DNA from: Endobugula sp047636495
GTDB lineage: Bacteria > Pseudomonadota > Gammaproteobacteria > Pseudomonadales > Cellvibrionaceae
DNA length: 64,000 nucleotides
NCBI GenBank assembly: GCA_047636495.1
Contig: JBLILH010000016.1
Coordinates: 1-64,000, forward strand
Direction: 5' to 3'
The translations under genes and the position numbers were made by a program. The notes under the pieces were generated by a model that worked only from the letters and a program-made list of their open reading frames with translations, ran no database searches and had not been told where the DNA came from. Below are positions 44,548-54,086 of this stretch, in pieces; positions within the stretch are counted from its first letter, which is position 1; each line of letters opens with the position of its first letter.

Positions 44548-46150
44548 TCACGATAACCCATCCGCTATTCCAGAAATTATATCCAGAAGATAATGCCAGA
44601 ATGAGACCTCCGATTTACGGCAGGTTTTCTTAAGGCTAGTAAAGGTATCTCGGCATTCTCGCCTTGTATCGCTGCGGGTGCCGCCACTGACCTTTCTCTT
44701 TTTTACATAATCCTGAATATCCGTCTCGCTGTCATTCGTGTGCGAAGGGACGTCAGGAAGTGTCAACGCCCGTAATAATGCTGATTTTTTTGTGGATACG
44801 GTTGAGCCATTGATTTAATAATTCATAACGTGTTCGCTGAGTAACATGTTCGCTGAGTAAATAAGCGATCAAAACGCGACTCTAATGATATTTTTGGATT
44901 CGAATCGGGCTGAACCTTGTAAGCTTTCAGGACTCAATAAAAATTCAATATTTCATCGCGGCCCTTAGCAATATCCTGCCGATGCTTTTCGTTTAAAGGA
45001 ACCCGCGTATGAACCAAACGCTCGGTATGAATCCAGCACCAAGCTGAAGAAGGTTAAATTGTCCCGCGTCGTCAATGACAATGACTAAGTCTTAGCACAG
45101 GCCATTTGCTGGGCATTGCCGAATAAAGCACCCTCGGTTGCTATACGCCGATGCCGTGGCGAGGTGACTCCCAAGGTATCTAGGCGTTCCTCCCAGAGAA
45201 TAGCGTCAGCAATAAACGCCCATTCGCTTTCCAGTAAACGGGTTAACGGTTATTGGGGCAGCGGTTGCTTTTTCCAGTAAGCAAGTGCCTCATTGTTGAT
45301 GCAATAAGCTTTATCTCCTGCACACAACCATTCCAAAAAATTCGTTCGACTTTTGGAGTTTGTCGATTGAAACCAAACAAAAAAATGCGTTTCCTACCTG
45401 AGTAACATAGCCATTGGCTCCCCTGTGACGTGCACCCGAATCATTAACGTTCACATAGTTCGACACGGCTGAAGCCGTGATTAATATGTCATCTTTCTCC
45501 TGATGAAAACTTTCTTTCCCTGCAGATAGCAGATTATTAATTTCACCCGCAGAAATATCAACGCCCCATTCTCGCAGTGGCTCAAGTAGCAAGGGTGACG
45601 CGGCAATGGTGGTGCTGACAAAGAATATAGCTAAGCAAGGGAGGGCCGAAATGACGATTATTAATGCATCAGGTCATTGTCTTAGCAGAGTTTGACCGTC
45701 TGGCGTTACCCCGCGAGCCAATCGATAGCGGGCATTTTGCGTTTCAATGCGTAATGCCTGAACGACAAAATCTCGATAGCCTTTGAATCCAGACCCCGAG
45801 GGGATGTCGTCTTTGGGTTTAATCACTCGCTCTTCAAGAATAACTAGCGTTGCATTCTTGGCACGTCTTTTTGAACCCGCTCGCTTTTTCTATGTTGTCA
45901 GTGCCGAGTTGTTGTCCTTGGGTTTATCAGTTTCTTTATCTAGTTTACTGGGCTTGAATATCGGTCGTTTTTTCTCGCCTTTCAATACTGCCTTTCAATT
46001 TTTTAATACGTCAAGTTCTTCAGCTTGTCGCTGTATTACTTGGATACACTCTTCCAATAACGCCCATAACGCTTTGACCGTCAGGGTCTATCTTATCACG
46101 GGTTTTTTAAGTCCATTTTTTGCCCTCAGAACGCCATATAAGACATTAAA
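44548..46150 (-). pseudogene. decayed IS66-like transposase gene
   Basis: Pieces in several minus-strand frames line up in order. First, near 45840-45690, comes IPSGSGFKGYRDFVVQALRI and ARYRLARGVTPDGQTLL. Then, from 45592, LLLEPLREWGVDISAGEINN and VNVNDSGARHRGANGYVTQV. Last, from about 44720 to 44548, comes RECRDTFTSLKKTCRKSEVS and FWHYLL. Such blocks (YVNVDDTGARHKGKNGY, DTFASLLKTC) are typical of IS66-type DDE transposases. There are several stops and frameshifts, and the middle is lost. No clear element ends were found. Confidence 0.6.
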
Positions 46151-46547
46151 ATAGTGGCTCCTAGAGGTAGGCCTATCATTATCAAACCAACTCACAAGGC
46201 CATTAAAAGCCCGCCATTTGACATCTGGCGACCTAGGCTTAAATGGTTCTGACTTTGTTGTTTTCACACTAAAAGCCTGTCAAGTACCATTCTTTATTTT
46301 TTAGACATATTGGCTTTGCCCCGACGTGTTCAAAAGTTACGCTCTGAACGGTCAAACTATTGATACTATTGATTTTTCTATCGCTACGCTGGCGTGAGTG
46401 ACCCCTGAATGGCGACTAGCCACACTGATTAATGTCAGCATCCATTTATATATTGTTGTCATGCTTTCGCAAAACTTACCCGGAATCACCATGTCAAAAA
46501 GTTATAGCTACCTCACCTCCATTAAACCCTGATCAGTACTGGGATAG

Positions 46548-46912
46548 TGAATATGGCTCTTGCCCCTGCGGGCGGGTTTAGCCTCTATCTGGCAGCTATT
46601 TCTGCAGCCGTTTGCATGAACAAACAAGTCGATTCGGATAAAGAGCAACGCTATAAAGCGACTATATGGACAGGTGTGTTTTATATGGTCGCGGCTTGTG
46701 GGCAGCGGCGGTGATCACACTATTTTTTGTCGCTGCCTAGCATCTTAATGACGATGCTGGCAGGCCTGGCGTTATTAGGTACATTACTTCTGTGCCTGCA
46801 AAGCGCCTTTAACGATACCCCTAGCAACGCCCCCTACCAAAAGGCGGCACTAATCACCTTATTAATAGGGCTATCCAATATTACTTTTTTAAGTGTAAAT
46901 GCCATTATGTGA
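46548..46912 (+). pseudogene. BenE-type benzoate/H+ symporter remnant
   Basis: From about 46545 the frame reads NMALAPAGGFSLYLAAISAA, VCMNKQVDSDKEQRYKATIW and TGVFYMVAACG, then shifts. It resumes from 46727 with MLAGLALLGTLLLCLQSAFN and ALITLLIGLSNITFLSVNAI. These are the last third of BenE family proteins (YdcO in E. coli). The first two thirds are absent and at least one frameshift is present. Confidence 0.65.
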
Positions 46913-47091
46913 GGGTTAATAGTCGGCTTGAGCTACTTTTGGTCTTAACAAAAGTGGGGCCATAAAAAATCATCTCCGTAAAATAAAAACCGCCACAGCA
47001 TGCTCACCGTAGAATGTTTGAAATAATATATAAGTTAGTTGTCGCAACCTTGTTGTACACGCACTCAAACATCACGCGGTATTGATAATCC

Positions 47092-48327
47092 ATGACCCAA
47101 AATAATTTACCACAACAACATGGTTCCTATTCTGCTCAACATGTACATGTCACACCGTTGAGTGAAAATTGCCAGCCGTCTGGTCATTACTTACAACACC
47201 TCGAGCTAAAGCCATTCCCATCAGAGCCTCATATCAACAGCAACGTTGACTTGAATTCTGTAAAAGCCCCTGTTGCGAATTTAGGCGAGGTTGTCATACC
47301 TTACGCGCCCAGTGTGACGTTACCCAATGGTAATTTGGCCATTCCCCAGCATTATTTGCGCTTCGAACACCACTTAGAATCGATTCAAGAGATTATTAGC
47401 CATATTAGCCCTATTCCATTAACCCCTATTTTTGCCGATAAGGACGAGTATGGGTGCTATGTACAGGTGGGTATCATTGGTGAAGAAAACTACGATCGAA
47501 GTAATACCATATTGCCCAAGAAAATTGTTTATGGTCGCAAATGGCGAGTAGAGGACCATACACCTACATCTGAGATTATTCAGACTGCCTTTTTAGCGGT
47601 TAAAAAGTTGTGGGAACATGAAATTCGTGAATTCTTTGTTGTTAAAGAGCAAAACAGTAATAAAACTAGCGCACTGTTTAGCTGCCACCATGATCTTCCA
47701 CTTATGGCGAACAACGGTGACTTGATCGCTTCTAGCATAAGCACCCACCAAGACACGCAAGAAAGCGCTCAGGAAGACATTATTCAGTTATTAAAAAGGA
47801 TTACATTTAAGCATCACACTTTTACCATTACTGAGTTTTTGGTGCGCAGACAAAACACCATCATTGATCTTCATCTAGAAAAACCCTTGTTCCCCATGCA
47901 CAAAGTCCATGGGGAAACATCACCTTTTGATAATTTTAGCACCTCACTAGTATTGGAACAGCTTAACCCGAGCGATTTCTTATATGGGCTAATGGATGCA
48001 CTGATTGCCTATAGCGATCAACTGATAGAAGAGGGTTTTGCATACAAAAGTTTCGCCCGTTTTAGCCGGCAACATGACCCACTGAGTATCGCTGCGTTAT
48101 CGATCGCTTCACGGCCTTACGCAGAACATATGCAGGATCAAACTTTCGCTTCTACTTTTCAGAAAATCAACTACGAAACCGACACCTGTCGAGTACCCAA
48201 TATAGGTAACGGTGCGCTCGCCGAGAAAAACCGTCGAATAATCGACGCCGTTGAAGGACTTACGGGGCACTTGCCACATGGTTTCACAAAAGACAATGTG
48301 GATCCAAGGGGTGAGTCAAAGGGGTGA
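47092..48327 (+). CDS. hypothetical protein, 411 aa
   Basis: The family is not recognised. The protein is soluble, His-rich in places (QQHGSYSAQHVHV, QHYLRFEHHLESIQEIISHI) and without signal peptide or membrane segments. The N-terminal ~85 residues are low complexity. The centre has an alternating strand pattern (CYVQVGIIGEENYDR, KIVYGRKWRVEDH). The C-terminal half is helical (LYGLMDALIAYSDQLIEEGF). The last residues (NVDPRGESKG) run into a repeat, so the native end may have been altered. It is flanked by pseudogenes and repeats, with no operon partner. Confidence 0.7.
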   Translation: MTQNNLPQQHGSYSAQHVHVTPLSENCQPSGHYLQHLELKPFPSEPHINSNVDLNSVKAPVANLGEVVIPYAPSVTLPNGNLAIPQHYLRFEHHLESIQEIISHISPIPLTPIFADKDEYGCYVQVGIIGEENYDRSNTILPKKIVYGRKWRVEDHTPTSEIIQTAFLAVKKLWEHEIREFFVVKEQNSNKTSALFSCHHDLPLMANNGDLIASSISTHQDTQESAQEDIIQLLKRITFKHHTFTITEFLVRRQNTIIDLHLEKPLFPMHKVHGETSPFDNFSTSLVLEQLNPSDFLYGLMDALIAYSDQLIEEGFAYKSFARFSRQHDPLSIAALSIASRPYAEHMQDQTFASTFQKINYETDTCRVPNIGNGALAEKNRRIIDAVEGLTGHLPHGFTKDNVDPRGESKG

Positions 48328-48335
48328 ATCAAAGG

Positions 48336-48561
48336 GGTCAGAGCCGAATGGCACTTACTTAAGCTTGTCATTCCGGCGAAAGCCGGAATCTATCTCAAAT
48401 ATGGCACTGTTTATTCAGCATGGATGCCGGGTCAAGCCCGGAATGACGAGATGGAGGAAGTGATTTAGTTGCTTAAGTAAGTGCCATTAGGGTCAGAGCC
48501 CTTTTAATGTTTAATTAATCTTATCACAGCTTCTAGGCGGGGAAGAAAGGGCTCTGACCCT
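48336..48561. repeat. nested REP/RAYT-type repeats
   Basis: GGGGTCAGAGCC (48335), AGGGTCAGAGCCCTTTT (48489) and AAAGGGCTCTGACCCT (48546) form the outer family, also seen at 36910. Inside, AATGGCACTTACTTAAGC (48347-48364) and its exact complement (48471-48488) flank a complete REP/BIME copy (48366-48449, GTCATTCCGGCGAAAGCCGG ... GGAATGACGAG). One palindromic element has therefore inserted in the loop of another. Confidence 0.8.
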
Positions 48562-48575
48562 TTAATTGACCCCTT

Positions 48576-48927
48576 TAATTCTCATTAGCTTTATCAGTAC
48601 CACCCAAAGTTGTGTGATTGGTTAATGGGATAAGAATTTTTTTATTTGCATCTCCTTTCTTGCTTCATTTATAAACTGGATTATTTTTCAATTTTTAAGG
48701 ACAAGAACATAACTAAAAAGATTCCTTACACTAATTACTTGGCAATAATAAAACACTGACATTGCCTTTGTTGTATTTTAAAACTTAGCGCTGAATGCTA
48801 AGCAACTATTATTAATTTTTACAATTAGCTTAACAATAGAAAAGCCAAAAAATATTTTTCTGCCCTTAATCACCAAGATTTTTTATTAAAAATTGAAACA
48901 ATGCCTTGGTTCTTATAGAAAGGTGGC
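48576..48927. other. A+T-rich intergenic region
   Basis: No gene, repeat or operator was recognised in this ~350-base stretch. It lies 3' of the DUF2141 gene and may hold its terminator. Confidence 0.5.
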
Positions 48928-49458
48928 TCAATAAGTCAATCTAATCGTCAGATCAAGGTTTTTCCCATCGTACGAAAAGCTAGTGGCTTCGAACGTAGGT
49001 GCACTCACCAAGGCTTTTGCGTCGGCTGAAAAACCGAAGTCTTCTGTGGGGACCCCTAGAAAGTTAGTGCCAAGCTTACCGTCTTTATTTTTATCATGAA
49101 TGACTACCAATGAATATGTGCCTGGAGGGATATCTAAAAAGTTGCAACGCGCCTGCGTATCTCGAATTTTTAACATCACTATATTGCTTGCCGAGTTCAA
49201 AAACTCAGTAGGAAAACCCGTTGAAGATTCGAAAATAGCACAAGCTACAATCCCAGCGCTGCTTTTAATATTTGGAATTTTTACTTGAATGCTAGAGCAC
49301 GACGATTGGGCAAAGGCGATGGCAGGAAGATGCGCAAACACTAACACGGTCCACCATGCTAGCCACCGAAACCCCATTGAGAAACTTATCACTTGATGTC
49401 TGACAGTGGAGGCCAATGTAGGCATACAATCAGTTGATTCGCTTATTATTTTCTTCAT
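48928..49458 (-). CDS. secreted DUF2141 protein
   Basis: The 176-residue protein has a long N-region and hydrophobic export segment (WLAWWTVLVFAHLPAIAFAQ). The DUF2141 domain follows: VKIPNIKSSAGIVACAIFES, CNFLDIPPGTYSLVVIHDKN and DGKLGTNFLGVPTEDFGFS. The D-x-N-x-D-G-K stretch looks like a calcium-binding loop. The start is set at 49458 because AGGAGATAG precedes it; the longer frame upstream has none. The function of DUF2141 is unknown. It is periplasmic or surface-exposed. Confidence 0.85.
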   Translation of the reverse strand: MKKIISESTDCMPTLASTVRHQVISFSMGFRWLAWWTVLVFAHLPAIAFAQSSCSSIQVKIPNIKSSAGIVACAIFESSTGFPTEFLNSASNIVMLKIRDTQARCNFLDIPPGTYSLVVIHDKNKDGKLGTNFLGVPTEDFGFSADAKALVSAPTFEATSFSYDGKNLDLTIRLTY

Positions 49459-49661
49459 AAATTCTATCTCCTGAACCTGGATGGATCCGAAATTAGAGGC
49501 CGAGCGTCTTGATAAACTGCAACTGTTAGCCAGCATTGCATTAAAACATTAGTTGCCCCGAGTGGCCATACGCAAACTCAATAAAACTTTCGATAGATTA
49601 ATTTTTTAGGTTGATAAATGATATTGAATTTGTTGCCGATAACTTAGTCCTATTTCTTTCA

Positions 49662-50069
49662 TCAAGGTCCTATTTTTATATCACTTTTTTTCAAACAGGT
49701 ATTACTGAAGTCGTCAAACTTATCGCATGTGGTTTGCACGAATAACTTATGTGGCGGGAAGAAAGAACACTTTGTCCGATAATAGCATGTGCTACTGAAC
49801 TTATCCCATTGCTGACATTCTTCAACACATTCTAGATTTTTGTATGTATAAGTCGTTTTTTCAAACAGGCACTTATTATTAAAATCATCCCAGTGCTGAC
49901 AGTCATTGAGGGCCAAGGGTATATCATTAGTTAACGGCTGATCGCAGGTGACGGTAAGGTCTCCCTGACGAAATTTTTCTCCCGTGTCGAGTCTTATCTC
50001 TTTTGCCCCGACATTCCCTGCCAAAGACATCACTCCTGTAATTAAACTCATCAATATATGTCTGTTCAT
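49662..50069 (-). CDS. secreted cysteine-rich repeat protein
   Basis: The 135-residue protein has a signal peptide (MNRHILMSLITGVMSLAGNV). The mature part has three copies of a unit of the form C-x-(H/Q/K)-(W/F)-D-x-F-x(3)-C: CQHWDDFNNKC, CQQWDKFSSTC and CDKFDDFSNTC, spaced 27-33 residues apart and separated by basic-aromatic linkers. Paired cysteines suggest disulphide-bonded hairpins outside the cytoplasm. I do not recognise a family. It lies 203 bases from the DUF2141 gene in the same direction, and both are exported. Confidence 0.7.
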   Translation of the reverse strand: MNRHILMSLITGVMSLAGNVGAKEIRLDTGEKFRQGDLTVTCDQPLTNDIPLALNDCQHWDDFNNKCLFEKTTYTYKNLECVEECQQWDKFSSTCYYRTKCSFFPPHKLFVQTTCDKFDDFSNTCLKKSDIKIGP

Positions 50070-50761
50070 GATAGGATTCCTTATTGTCTTAATTTATCTA
50101 TAATCAAACTTATAATGATTAGAGTTTATGTGAAAGGGAAAGCCAAAATTTATTAATGACCTAACAGTCTAAAATTGAGGAATGACTACCTCACATAAAA
50201 ATTATGCAGCATCATCTTATTGTTGTTTAGTCACAAGTCATGTATACAAAGATTATATTAGACTCTTCATAAATTGTGATGTAATACTATTTTTAATAGC
50301 ACATATAATTTTAATAAAAAAATCTTAATAAAAAAACTTAAGTATTTTTTGATCAATTAATTTATTTTTTAAGAGCTTAACATATATAAGTTTATATTGT
50401 GTATGAAGCCATACATAAATTTCAAGAAGAAAAAATTCTAAGATATAGGCCAATTAATTATTAGTCATTTTTAACGTATTTAGATATGAAAATAAATAAC
50501 TATTTCCCGTTTAGTGTCAGTTACTTGCAAAGAGGTAAGAATATATAAATAAATAAATAAACTAAATAAACAGAACACCCACCGATACACAAACCTGAAA
50601 ATATTAAGGTGAATTCCTCAACAATTTACGTCATCATTATGAAAATCATGAAGGGCGTCGAGATAAGTGTACAAGTTACTCAAAAAACCAAATTGTAGGC
50701 GAGCGAGATCCAAGATCTACGAAGCACCTCCAAAATAGAAAGGGCTGTGTTCGGTAGGGGG
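50070..50761. other. A+T-rich intergenic region
   Basis: About 690 bases without a supported gene. It is very A+T-rich (50260-50600), with short AAATAAAT repeats near 50545-50570. The promoter of the cysteine-rich protein gene lies at its left end. The right end borders the RAYT remnant. Confidence 0.5.
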
Positions 50762-51439
50762 TTAAGCAGTATTTCGGCGGTAGTAAAACTGCTTATAAAA
50801 AAGTTCTTCAAATTTCTGCGTATTGACAACCCATTCGTCGGCATCAATCACAAGGCACTGCAATATTGGAAGGAATGTCTCTGGGATAAAGCCGCGCTTG
50901 TCTTGGCGCTGGATGCGGCCGTGGTATCGACAAGGGTAAGGTAATCCTTGTGGCTGAATAACACACCGTTTTGGTCGTGATATTTCACATTGCCTTCGAG
51001 AGACGCAAGAGGCTTAACGGAAAATCTTTTAATATAGTGTGGGTTGAAGTCAGGGTTGTTTGCCAATGCACGGGCTAAACTAAAGCTTGGTTTAATGCGT
51101 TCTTTGATGCTGGTGTGTTTCAATTGCTCGGGAGTATCCGCCATTTTTGCACGAATAGGGTTTAGGTCGACGTAGGCCATCGCCGTGAGCAAGGCTTCTT
51201 CGGTAAGTAACGGTTGCGACTTGAATCGACCCTGACCCACATAGATGTGGGAAATGCCGGAATTGCAGGAACAAATTCCTGCCCCAGAAGCGGCCTGTGC
51301 AACTCTCTTCTATATTGGCCTCTCTGGCGATTACTTGGTTTAATTGCTGCATTAATGTCAGCTTGTTCTTTTTCCGTAATTCAGTCACTCGCGGGCATAA
51401 CACCTGCCCTGCATAATCTGACTCATCTTCACTACTCAT
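50762..51439 (-). pseudogene. RAYT (Y1) transposase remnant split by a hairpin insertion
   Basis: The minus strand reads SDYAGQVLCPRVTELRKKNK and QQLNQVIAREANIEESCTGR-FW, then, after 49 inserted bases, EGRFKSQPLLTEEALLTAMA and YVDLNPIRAKMADTPEQ, the hallmark of REP-associated tyrosine transposases. A further one-base frameshift near 50918 leads to GRIQRQDKRGFIPETFLPIL and a stop at 50762. The N-terminal part with the catalytic HxH is missing. The insertion (about 51235-51284) consists of two hairpins, GCAGGAATTTGTTCCTGC and CCCACATCTATGTGGG. Confidence 0.85.
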
Positions 51440-51515
51440 GTCTTATCTTTCTATGTCGCTGTTTCATGTACATTGTTAATTGAACATTCAATATTGATGT
51501 GGACCACACAACAGA

Positions 51516-51553
51516 ATTCTCGTATGCAAGATTTTTTTCTTGCATACGAGAAT
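51516..51553. promoter_or_regulatory. perfect 16-bp inverted repeat upstream of tdh
   Basis: ATTCTCGTATGCAAGA (51516-51531) and its exact complement (51538-51553) flank six T residues. It lies 70 bases upstream of the tdh start, so it is an operator or an RNA hairpin in the leader. No factor is known to me for this sequence. Confidence 0.7.
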
Positions 51554-51625
51554 AAATGTGTTCTACTATACTGGAAATATTCTTATATAGTAAATTTCCA
51601 GACGATAAACCCCAAGGATTTGATG

Positions 51626-52657
51626 ATGAAAGCACTGGTAAAAAAAGAGGCCAAGCAAGGCTTATGGTTAGAGGATGTTCCTATTCCCGATTATGGCATC
51701 AATGATGTGTTGATTCGCGTGTTACGTACGGCGATCTGCGGGACCGACATGCATATTTATAACTGGGATGAGTGGGCACAAAAAACCATCCCTGTACCGA
51801 TGACCGTCGGCCATGAGTTCGTTGGTGAGATTGTTGAAATTGGCTCGAACGTTAACGATTTTAAAGCGGGACAAATTGTCTCGGGCGAAGGTCATGTGGT
51901 CTGTGGTCGCTGCCGAAATTGCTTGGCTGGCCGCAGACATTTATGCGCGCACACATCGGGAATTGGCGTAGATCGCCCCGGTGCCTTTGCCGAATACGTG
52001 GTGCTGCCGATGTCCAATGTATGGGAACATCTTGAGGGTATCGACCTTGATATCGCCGCCTTATTTGACCCTCTAGGCAACGCGGTACATACCGCCCTGC
52101 AATATGATTTACTGGGTGAAGATGTATTAATCACCGGTGCGGGGCCAATCGGCGTCATGGCTGCTGCGGTGTGTCGGCACGCAGGCGCACGCCATGTAGT
52201 GGTCACCGACATCAACCCCAAACGACTAGAAAAAGCGCGTGAACTGGGCGCCACCCACACCGTTGATGTGCGTACAGAAACGCTTGCGGATGCACAAAAG
52301 CAGCTAGGCATGGCGGAAGGGTTTGATGTGGGCTTAGAGATGTCTGGCAACGCCGATGCCTTTCGCGATCTGCTAGCCAATATGTGTCATGGCGGAAAGG
52401 TGTCAATGTTAGGGATACCCAGTGGCGATGTCGCCATTGACTGGAATGTGGTTATTTTTAACATGCTCACAATCAAAGGTATCTATGGCCGAGAGATGTA
52501 TGAGACATGGTACAAAATGTCGGTCATGGTGGAATCAGGCCTACCTATTACCCCTGTCATTACCCACCGACTCGACTACAGTGAATTCCAAAAAGGCTTT
52601 GATGCGATGAATGCAGGTGAAGCCAGTAAGGTGATTTTAACATGGGCGTCTTTGTAG
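51626..52657 (+). CDS. tdh: L-threonine 3-dehydrogenase
   Basis: This zinc-dependent medium-chain dehydrogenase of 343 residues oxidises threonine to 2-amino-3-ketobutyrate with NAD. The catalytic zinc ligands are in CGTDMHIYNWDEW and GHEFVGE, the structural four-Cys zinc site in GHVVCGRCRNCLAGRRHLC, and the NAD fold in ITGAGPIGVMAAAVCRHAGA. The start at 51626 is seven bases after AAGGA; ATG 51623 is also possible. It shares an operon with kbl 87 bases downstream. Confidence 0.95.
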   Translation: MKALVKKEAKQGLWLEDVPIPDYGINDVLIRVLRTAICGTDMHIYNWDEWAQKTIPVPMTVGHEFVGEIVEIGSNVNDFKAGQIVSGEGHVVCGRCRNCLAGRRHLCAHTSGIGVDRPGAFAEYVVLPMSNVWEHLEGIDLDIAALFDPLGNAVHTALQYDLLGEDVLITGAGPIGVMAAAVCRHAGARHVVVTDINPKRLEKARELGATHTVDVRTETLADAQKQLGMAEGFDVGLEMSGNADAFRDLLANMCHGGKVSMLGIPSGDVAIDWNVVIFNMLTIKGIYGREMYETWYKMSVMVESGLPITPVITHRLDYSEFQKGFDAMNAGEASKVILTWASL

Positions 52658-52744
52658 ATAAGCGAAGTCTAGCCAAATAAAATCATAAAACTAAACAAAA
52701 CAAAATAAACAACCAGAACACAGATAATTCATTAGGAGCAATCC

Positions 52745-53935
52745 ATGTACGGTCAACTCAAAGAACATTTAAGCCAAGAACTCAATGCGATTAAAGACGC
52801 CGGCTTGTTTAAGCAAGAACGCACCATCACCACACCACAAGGATCACACATAGGCGTGGACGGAGGAAAAGAAGTCATTAACTTATGTGCCAATAACTAT
52901 TTAGGCTTAGCCCAGCACCCCGAGATTAATAATGCCGCTAAAGATGCGTTGGCTGACTGGGGGTATGGCATGGCATCGGTGCGTTTTATCTGTGGTACGC
53001 AAACCATACACAAGCAATTAGAAAATGCCTTGAGTGAATTTTTAGGCATGGAAGACACCATTCTTTATCCTTCGTGCTTTGACGCTAACGGCGGTTTATT
53101 TGAAACCTTATTAAATGATCAAGATGCGGTGATTTCTGACGAACTTAATCATGCCAGCATTATTGATGGCGTACGCTTATGTAAAGCCAAGCGCTACCGT
53201 TATAAAAACAACAATATGGCCGATTTAGAAACGCAGTTAAAAGCAGCCGATGCCAATGGCGCGCGTTTTAAACTCATCACTACCGATGGCGTATTTTCGA
53301 TGGACGGCTATATCGCTAAACTTGATGAAATCTGTGACTTAGCGGATAAATATAATGCCATTGTTCATTTTGATGATTGTCATGCAACAGGCTTTATCGG
53401 TGAAAATGGAAAAGGCACACACGAATTTAAAAACTGCATGGATCGCGTGGACATCACCACGGGGACATTAGGTAAAGCCTTAGGCGGTGGTAGCGGTGGC
53501 TATACCAGCGCCAAAAAAGAAATTGTTGAATTATTGCGCCAACGCTCTCGCCCGTATTTATTTTCGAATACCGTTGCGCCTCCAGTAGTCGGCGGCGCAA
53601 TAAAAGCTATCGAGCTAGCATCACAATCAAATGACCTACGCGAGCAGTTGCGCCGTAATACCGAACGCTTCCGTAAGGGTCTCACCGCATTAGGCTTTGA
53701 TTTATTGCCAGGCGAACATGCCATTGTTCCGGTGATGCTATACGACGCAGAAACCGCTGCGAATTTTGCCCAAGAAATGTTAGAGGAAGGCGTTTACGTC
53801 GTCGCCTTTTCTTTTCCCGTCGTGCCTAAAGGCAAAGCCAGAATTCGTACGCAAATGTCGGCAGCATTAACGGAAGACGACATCACTTTTGCGATTAAGG
53901 CTTTTGGTAAAGTGAAGGAGAAAATGGGTTTATAA
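52745..53935 (+). CDS. kbl: 2-amino-3-ketobutyrate CoA ligase (glycine C-acetyltransferase)
   Basis: This 396-residue PLP enzyme of the alpha-oxoamine synthase group cleaves 2-amino-3-ketobutyrate with CoA to glycine and acetyl-CoA. NNYLGLAQHPEI, the PLP-stacking His in ELNHASIIDG, the HFDDCHATGF aspartate and the PLP lysine in TTGTLGKALGG are intact. AGGAGC lies before the start. It completes the threonine-to-glycine route with tdh. Confidence 0.95.
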   Translation: MYGQLKEHLSQELNAIKDAGLFKQERTITTPQGSHIGVDGGKEVINLCANNYLGLAQHPEINNAAKDALADWGYGMASVRFICGTQTIHKQLENALSEFLGMEDTILYPSCFDANGGLFETLLNDQDAVISDELNHASIIDGVRLCKAKRYRYKNNNMADLETQLKAADANGARFKLITTDGVFSMDGYIAKLDEICDLADKYNAIVHFDDCHATGFIGENGKGTHEFKNCMDRVDITTGTLGKALGGGSGGYTSAKKEIVELLRQRSRPYLFSNTVAPPVVGGAIKAIELASQSNDLREQLRRNTERFRKGLTALGFDLLPGEHAIVPVMLYDAETAANFAQEMLEEGVYVVAFSFPVVPKGKARIRTQMSAALTEDDITFAIKAFGKVKEKMGL

Positions 53936-54086
53936 ATTGCGCGCTATCACGTTGATAGTACGCGAGTGACGGGTGAGAGTGATATGCACACAATGTCTAG
54001 ATTATTGGGTGCATGTCATTTTATATTATTTTATATCCTCAGCCTGCTCCATGTTGTTATTCAATTGCGGATAATTAAACCATTCA

